From Vitis vinifera (taxonomy: Eukaryota > Streptophyta > Magnoliopsida > Vitales > Vitaceae): a stretch of DNA of 64,000 nucleotides. The stretch spans positions 5,781,001 to 5,845,000 of the forward strand of contig NC_081821.1 in the NCBI RefSeq assembly GCF_030704535.1, written 5' to 3'. The notes beneath the pieces are model-generated. The model was not told the DNA's origin. It did not search any database and worked only from the letters and a program-made list of their open reading frames with translations. Both the position numbers and the translations under genes were made by a program. Of the stretch, positions 59,302 to 64,000 are shown one piece after another. Every line of letters begins with the position of its first letter. The stretch's first letter is position 1.

Positions 59302-62286
59302 AAAGCCCTGAGATGAATGTGTTGTGTGAGATGGGCCAAGTTATGTACCTGAATAGTTAAGTTCAGGATGAGTGTGAATAAATGTAACAACAAATCAGAT
59401 TAGTTTAACCATATTGACAACATTTAATTTCCAGATAAGATGATTAGGTTATCCTAACTATAATAATATAGAGGTAGTTTGTTCTATTGCTAAGAGAAGA
59501 CTGCTAAGTGTTTTTATAAAAAGAAAAGAGAAAGACAGAAGAAAGAAGACAATAAAATAAAAGAAAAATATGGGAAGTGTAAAGGAGTATTTGGTAAAAC
59601 TTAATACTTATTCCTTAACAACTTAAGTTGACTTTAACTTAAATTATATTTAAGTTGTTGACTTAAAATTTATTACTCAATTTTTACTTTCAATATTAAA
59701 GTTAGATAAAATTAAGTTAAAACTTATTATAAATCATCAAATTAACATATTTATCCTTATTAGGGCCAAAAAGGTTGAGTAATAGTGGTAGTCTTGAAGT
59801 AGCAAAGGAGATTGTAAAGGTAACTAAGGCAAATGAGTATGAAAAAGTAAAATGAAGACGTAGACTTAAGAATAAGTTAATTATTTTTATTTATTACTTA
59901 AAGCCCTGAGATGAGTGTGTTGTGTGAGATGGGCCAAGTTATGTACCTGAATGGTTAAGTTCAGGATGAGTGTGAATAAGTGTAACAACAAACCAGATTA
60001 GCTTGACCATATTGACAACAATTAATTTTCAGATAAGATGATTAGGTTATCCTAACTACAATAATATAGAGGTAGTTTGTTCTATTGCTAAGAGAAGACT
60101 GCTAAGTGTTTTTATAAAAAGAAAAGAGAAAGACAGAAGAAAGAAGACAATAAAATAAAAGAAAAATATGGGAAGTGTAAAGAAGTGTTTGGTAAAATTT
60201 AATACTTATTCTTTAACAACTTAAGTTGACTTTAAGTTAAATTATATTTAAGTTGTTGACTTAAAATTTATTACTCAATTTTTACTTTCAATATTAAAGT
60301 TAGATAAAATTAAGTTAAAACTTATTCTAAATTATCAAATTAACATATTTATCCTTATTATGGTAAAAAAGGTTGAGCAACAGTGGTAGTCATGAAGTAG
60401 CAAAGAAGATTGTAAAGGTAACTAAGGCAAATGAGTATGAAAAAGTAAAATGAAGACGTAGACAAAATAAGTTAATTATTTTTATTTATTTCTTAAAGCC
60501 TTGAGATGAGTGTGTTGTGTGAGATGGGCCAAGTTATGTACCTGAATGGTTAAGTTCAGGATGAGTGTGAATAAGTGTAACAACAAACCAGATTAGCTTT
60601 ACCATATTGACAACAATTAATTTTCAGATAAGATGATTAGGTTATCCTAACTACAATAATATAGAGGTAGTTTGTTCTATTGCTAAGAGAAGACTGCTAA
60701 GTGTTTTTATAAAAAGAAAAGAGAAAGACAGAAGAAAGAAGACAATAAAATAAAAGAAAAATATGGGAAGTGTAAAGGAGTGTTTGGTAAAATTTAATAC
60801 TTATTCTTTAACAACTTAAGTTAACTTTAAGTTAAATTATATTTAAGTTGTTGACTTAAAACTTATTACTCAATTTTTACTTTCAATATTAAAGTTAGAT
60901 AAAATTAACTTAAAAACTTATTATAAATCATCAAATTAACATATTTATCCTTATTAGAGTAAAAAAGGTTGAGTAACAGTGGTAGTCATGAAGTAGCAAA
61001 CGAGATTGTAAAGGTAACTAAGGCAAATGAGTATGAAAAAGTAAAATGAAGACGTAAACCTAAGAATAAGTTAATTATTTTTATTTATTACTTAAAGCCC
61101 TGAGATGAGTGTGTTGTGTGAGATGGGCCAAGTTATGTACCTGAATGGTTAAGTTCAGGATGAGTGTGAATAAGTGTAACAACAAATCAAATTAGCTTGA
61201 CCATATTGACAACAATTAATTTTCAGATAAGATGATTAGGTTATCCTAACTACAATAATATAGAGGTAGTTTGTTCTATTGCTAAGAGAAGACTGTTAAG
61301 TGTTTTTATAAAAAGAAAAGAGAAAGACAGAAGAAAGAAAACAATAAAATAAAAGAAAAATATGGGAAGTGTAAAGGAGTGTTTGGTAAAATTTAATACT
61401 TATTCCTTAACAACTTAAATTGACTTTAAGTTAAATTATATTTAAGTTGTTGACTTAAAATTTATTACTCAATTTTTACTTTCAATATTAAAGTTAGACA
61501 AAATTAACTTAAAGGTTATTCTAAATCATCAAATTAACATATTTATCCTTATTAGAGTAAAAAAGGTTGAGTAACAGTGGTAGTCATGAAGTAGCAAAGG
61601 AGATTGTAAAGGTAACTAAGGCAAATGAGTATGAAAAAGTAAAATGAAGACATAGACCTAAGAATAAGTTAATTATTTTTATTTATTACTTAAAGCCCTG
61701 AGATGAGTGTGTTGTGTGAAATGGGCCAAGTTATGTACCTGAATGGTTAAGTTCAGGATGAGTGTGAATAAGTGTAACAACAAATCAGATTAGCTTGACC
61801 ATATTGACAACAATTAATTTTCAGATAAGATGATTAGGTTATCCTAACTACAATAATATAGAGGTAGTTTGTTCTATTGCTAAGAGAAGACTGCTAAGTG
61901 CTTTTATAAAAAGAAAAGAGAAATAAGAAAGAAGACAATAAAATAAAAGAAAAATATGGAAAATGTAAAGGAGTGTTTGGTAAAACTTAATACTTATTTC
62001 TTAATGACTTAAGTTGACTTTAAGTTCAATTATATTTAAGTTGTTGACTTAAAACTTATTACTCAATTTTTACTTTCAATATTAAAGTTAGATAAAATTA
62101 ACTTAAAATTTATTTTAAATTATCAAATTAACATATTTATCCTTATTAGGGTAAAAGAGGTTGAGTAACAGTGGTAGTTGTGAAGTACCAAAGGAGATTA
62201 TAAAGATAACTAAGGCAAATGAGTATGAAAAAGTAAAATAAAAACGTAGACTTAAGAATAAGTTAATTATTTTTATTTATTACTTA
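59302..62286. repeat. Five-copy tandem array, ~597-bp unit
   Basis: Units beginning AAAGCC(C/T)TGAGATGA start at 59302, 59900, 60495, 61094 and 61692, with spacings 598, 595, 599 and 598. The copies are very similar, with scattered substitutions and small indels. Each unit is about 282 bp of flank plus the first ~316 bp of a MITE-like element. There is no coding capacity. It is not a CRISPR or ribosomal array. Confidence 0.97.
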
Positions 62287-62390
62287 AAATCGTATTTGAT
62301 ATTAAGTCATACCATTAATTTATTTTATCAAACATATTTAATTTACTTAATGACTTAAATTAAGTTATTAAGTTAGTTTACCAAATACTC
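59585..62390 (+). mobile_element. MITE-like element expanded by the tandem array
   Basis: The left end GAGTATTTGGTAAA at 59585-59598 and its exact reverse complement at 62377-62390 form a 14-bp terminal inverted repeat. The right ~104 bp of the element occur only after the last unit. Left part (316) plus right part (104) gives about 420 bp, the length of the solitary relative at 29566-29989. Confidence 0.8.
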
Positions 62391-63323
62391 ACAAACTAAA
62401 ACACCAAAGTTCAAGAAATAGCTACAAATGTATGTTTGCCTCCTCTATCTTCACAACTAATGAACAAAAAAAAAAAAGGAAGAAGTTAACCCATTTAATT
62501 GATTGGTAAGTATAAATAACATGTACCACTTTCAAAGAGACTATTAAAACCACTTGAAATTAGGATTGAAATTTGAGTTGAAATTAGGATTGAAATTTGA
62601 GTTTGGTTGGATTGATGGCTAATCCAAATCCAATCTAAATTAAGAAATAATTAACTCAAATTAAACCCAATTCAACCTTTAATTTGAAGTACTCAACTCA
62701 GTCCAACCTCATTTATTTAAATTTGAGTTGAGTTTTAGTTGATTAAAGTAAACTCAAATTGGTTGGGTTGATCATATTGTATAATTCAAAATTCATTTGA
62801 GATGTTTTTTAAAAAACTTTTTTCTTTTTTTATACCAAAACTTAAATAGTAAATAAGATAAAATTTCAAAATGACACCAAAAAATTAAAAATAAATTTAT
62901 CTATCTTTCTATTTTTTTTATAGGTAATCTACCTTTCTAAAAAAATAAAAAGTATATATAAAAAGAAAATAAATATTATTATATAACATAATATATATAA
63001 TAAATATTATAAAAATATTAAATTCAGTTCAAGTTGTGATGGTTGACCTGGGTCCAAACCTATATTGATTTTGGGTGAGAAAAACCTAACATAAGTTCAA
63101 TCAAAATATTTAAAATGATGGTTCAATCAGGTTAAAGTAACTTTGACCCAACTTTGACCCATCCCCGCTCAAGGTGTACCCCTGTATGAAATGTATGTAC
63201 TTAATAACGTCATTTCTCGACTTGTCCAACTCTCTCTCTCAAGTACGGTTGCTAGTCTGCATATAAGCGCGGCGGGATCAAAAGTCGTCGCATCACAAGG
63301 TTTGATATTTGAACATTTAGTAC
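62391..63323. other. Degenerate repeat-like sequence
   Basis: A 23-bp direct duplication (GAAATTAGGATTGAAATTTG) lies at about 62557-62600. The flanking sequence is rich in GGTTGG/CCAACC motifs, as in decayed DNA transposons. No ends or gene could be fixed. Confidence 0.35.
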
Positions 63324-63525
63324 CGTGGAGATTTATTCGAATGGATTTCATGGCTGAAAACCTGATGGGAAACACTGAAACAAACAATTTTCTCCTCGAA
63401 GGATAAAAAAAAAATATATAAAAAAAAAGCAGAAACGTGGAGATTTATTCGAATGGATTTCATGGCTGAAAACCTGATGGGAAACACTGAAACAAACAAT
63501 TTTCTCCTCGAAGGATAAAAAAAAA
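63324..63525. repeat. 112-bp tandem duplication, virtually identical copies
   Basis: CGTGGAGATTTATTCGAATG starts at 63324 and 63436. The copies agree base for base through TTCTCCTCGAAGGATAAAAA and are followed by A runs of different length. Confidence 0.95.
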
Positions 63526-64000
63526 AAAAAAAAAAATCAGAAACGGGAAAAATCAGAGGTTATGATTAATCATGCTAGGAAGAAAGTAATCACATGGGGC
63601 ATTGATGCTTTACTCAAAGGGCATTCTTTTAGCCTTAAGGATGATTGATTAAAGTGACTTGACAGGATATGTTGGTGGACACACTCACGTTCAGTTCTAC
63701 CAGATGATAGTGCAGATGACATCTCGAAAATCAACAAGTCATTGCCAGTAAGAGATGCTGGCTGCCCACTTACGGAGATTTGTGATTGAGGAGACACAAT
63801 CATTATGGAAAGTCAGCGATTCCTGTAAACTAGGTAAACTAGCTAGCTTTGAAAGGTGAGCTAAGATGTCATTTAATGGTACTAGAAAAGTATCCAGATG
63901 CGTTATATTACCCATGTCTATGAACGGAATGATGGAAAAATGCCATAATTTATTTGATCCCATCTATGATTCTTATAGAGATAGAAAAACATATGTGATA

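Noticed and set aside
59302..62286. CRISPR array, satellite DNA or ribosomal spacer
   Set aside because: The units are ~597 bp, contiguous, without spacers, and half of each is a MITE-like element; the organism is a plant.
63739..63963. 74-codon minus-strand frame with a Leu-rich pattern, possibly an LRR gene end
   Set aside because: The pattern is too weak, the frame is closed soon after, and no companion exon is visible within the window.
49295..64000. MADS-box first exon
   Set aside because: Searched by eye on the minus strand for the conserved MGRGRV...KRR sequence and found nothing; absence is subject to the limits of reading by eye.
1..64000. tRNA and other structured RNA genes
   Set aside because: No tRNA A/B box pairs or known structured RNAs were recognised; a tRNAscan or Infernal run would be decisive.

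Overview
This is nuclear DNA from a eudicot plant. It is AT-rich, has few genes, long introns and many decayed transposable elements. The proteins and the repeat types (L1 LINEs with A/T-rich 3' tails, Copia and chromovirus remnants, LTR segments rich in TTCGCAG motifs) look most like grapevine (Vitis). That assignment is an inference from recollection; no database search was possible.

Layout. 1-3111: the 3' part of a decayed Ty3/Gypsy chromovirus ending in a 542-bp LTR. It abuts, to the base, a broken fragment of a FAB1/PIKfyve-type lipid kinase gene (3112-3397). 3400-7150: non-coding, LTR-element debris. 7156-11368: a sulfotransferase locus with a 5'-truncated copy on the minus strand and an intact intronless gene (10337-11368) on the plus strand. 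12126-12270: a small decayed piece of a GAUT gene. 13478-27848 (minus): a two-exon GAUT11-type galacturonosyltransferase gene whose exons are separated by a 12.8-kb intron full of LTR and L1 debris. 28-33 kb: non-coding, with one 424-bp MITE-like element. 33163-43620 (plus): a three-exon ER-ANT1-type adenine nucleotide carrier gene with a 9.2-kb first intron holding L1, Gypsy gag and a pair of inverted 151-bp LTR-like repeats. 44460-45780 (minus): a three-exon universal-stress-protein-like gene. 47779-49294 (minus): exons 2-8 of an AP1/FUL-clade MADS-box gene. Its MADS-box exon is not in the window, so intron 1 is at least 14.7 kb unless the exon has been lost. The remaining 49.3-64 kb (probably that intron) carries a Copia remnant, a second LTR-like segment, diverged duplications and a 3-kb array of five ~597-bp tandem units.

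The genes do not form a pathway: sulfation of small molecules, pectin synthesis in the Golgi, ER nucleotide transport, a USP-like protein and a floral/fruit transcription factor. What unites the window is structural. Exons are clean and in frame, while introns and spacers have been built by element insertion followed by local tandem duplication. The best single structural story is the 59.3-62.4 kb array, where a MITE-like element and its left flank were amplified five-fold through a 5-bp TTAAA microhomology. A solitary copy of the same element at 29.6 kb shows what the unamplified element looks like. No tRNA, rRNA or CRISPR features were seen.
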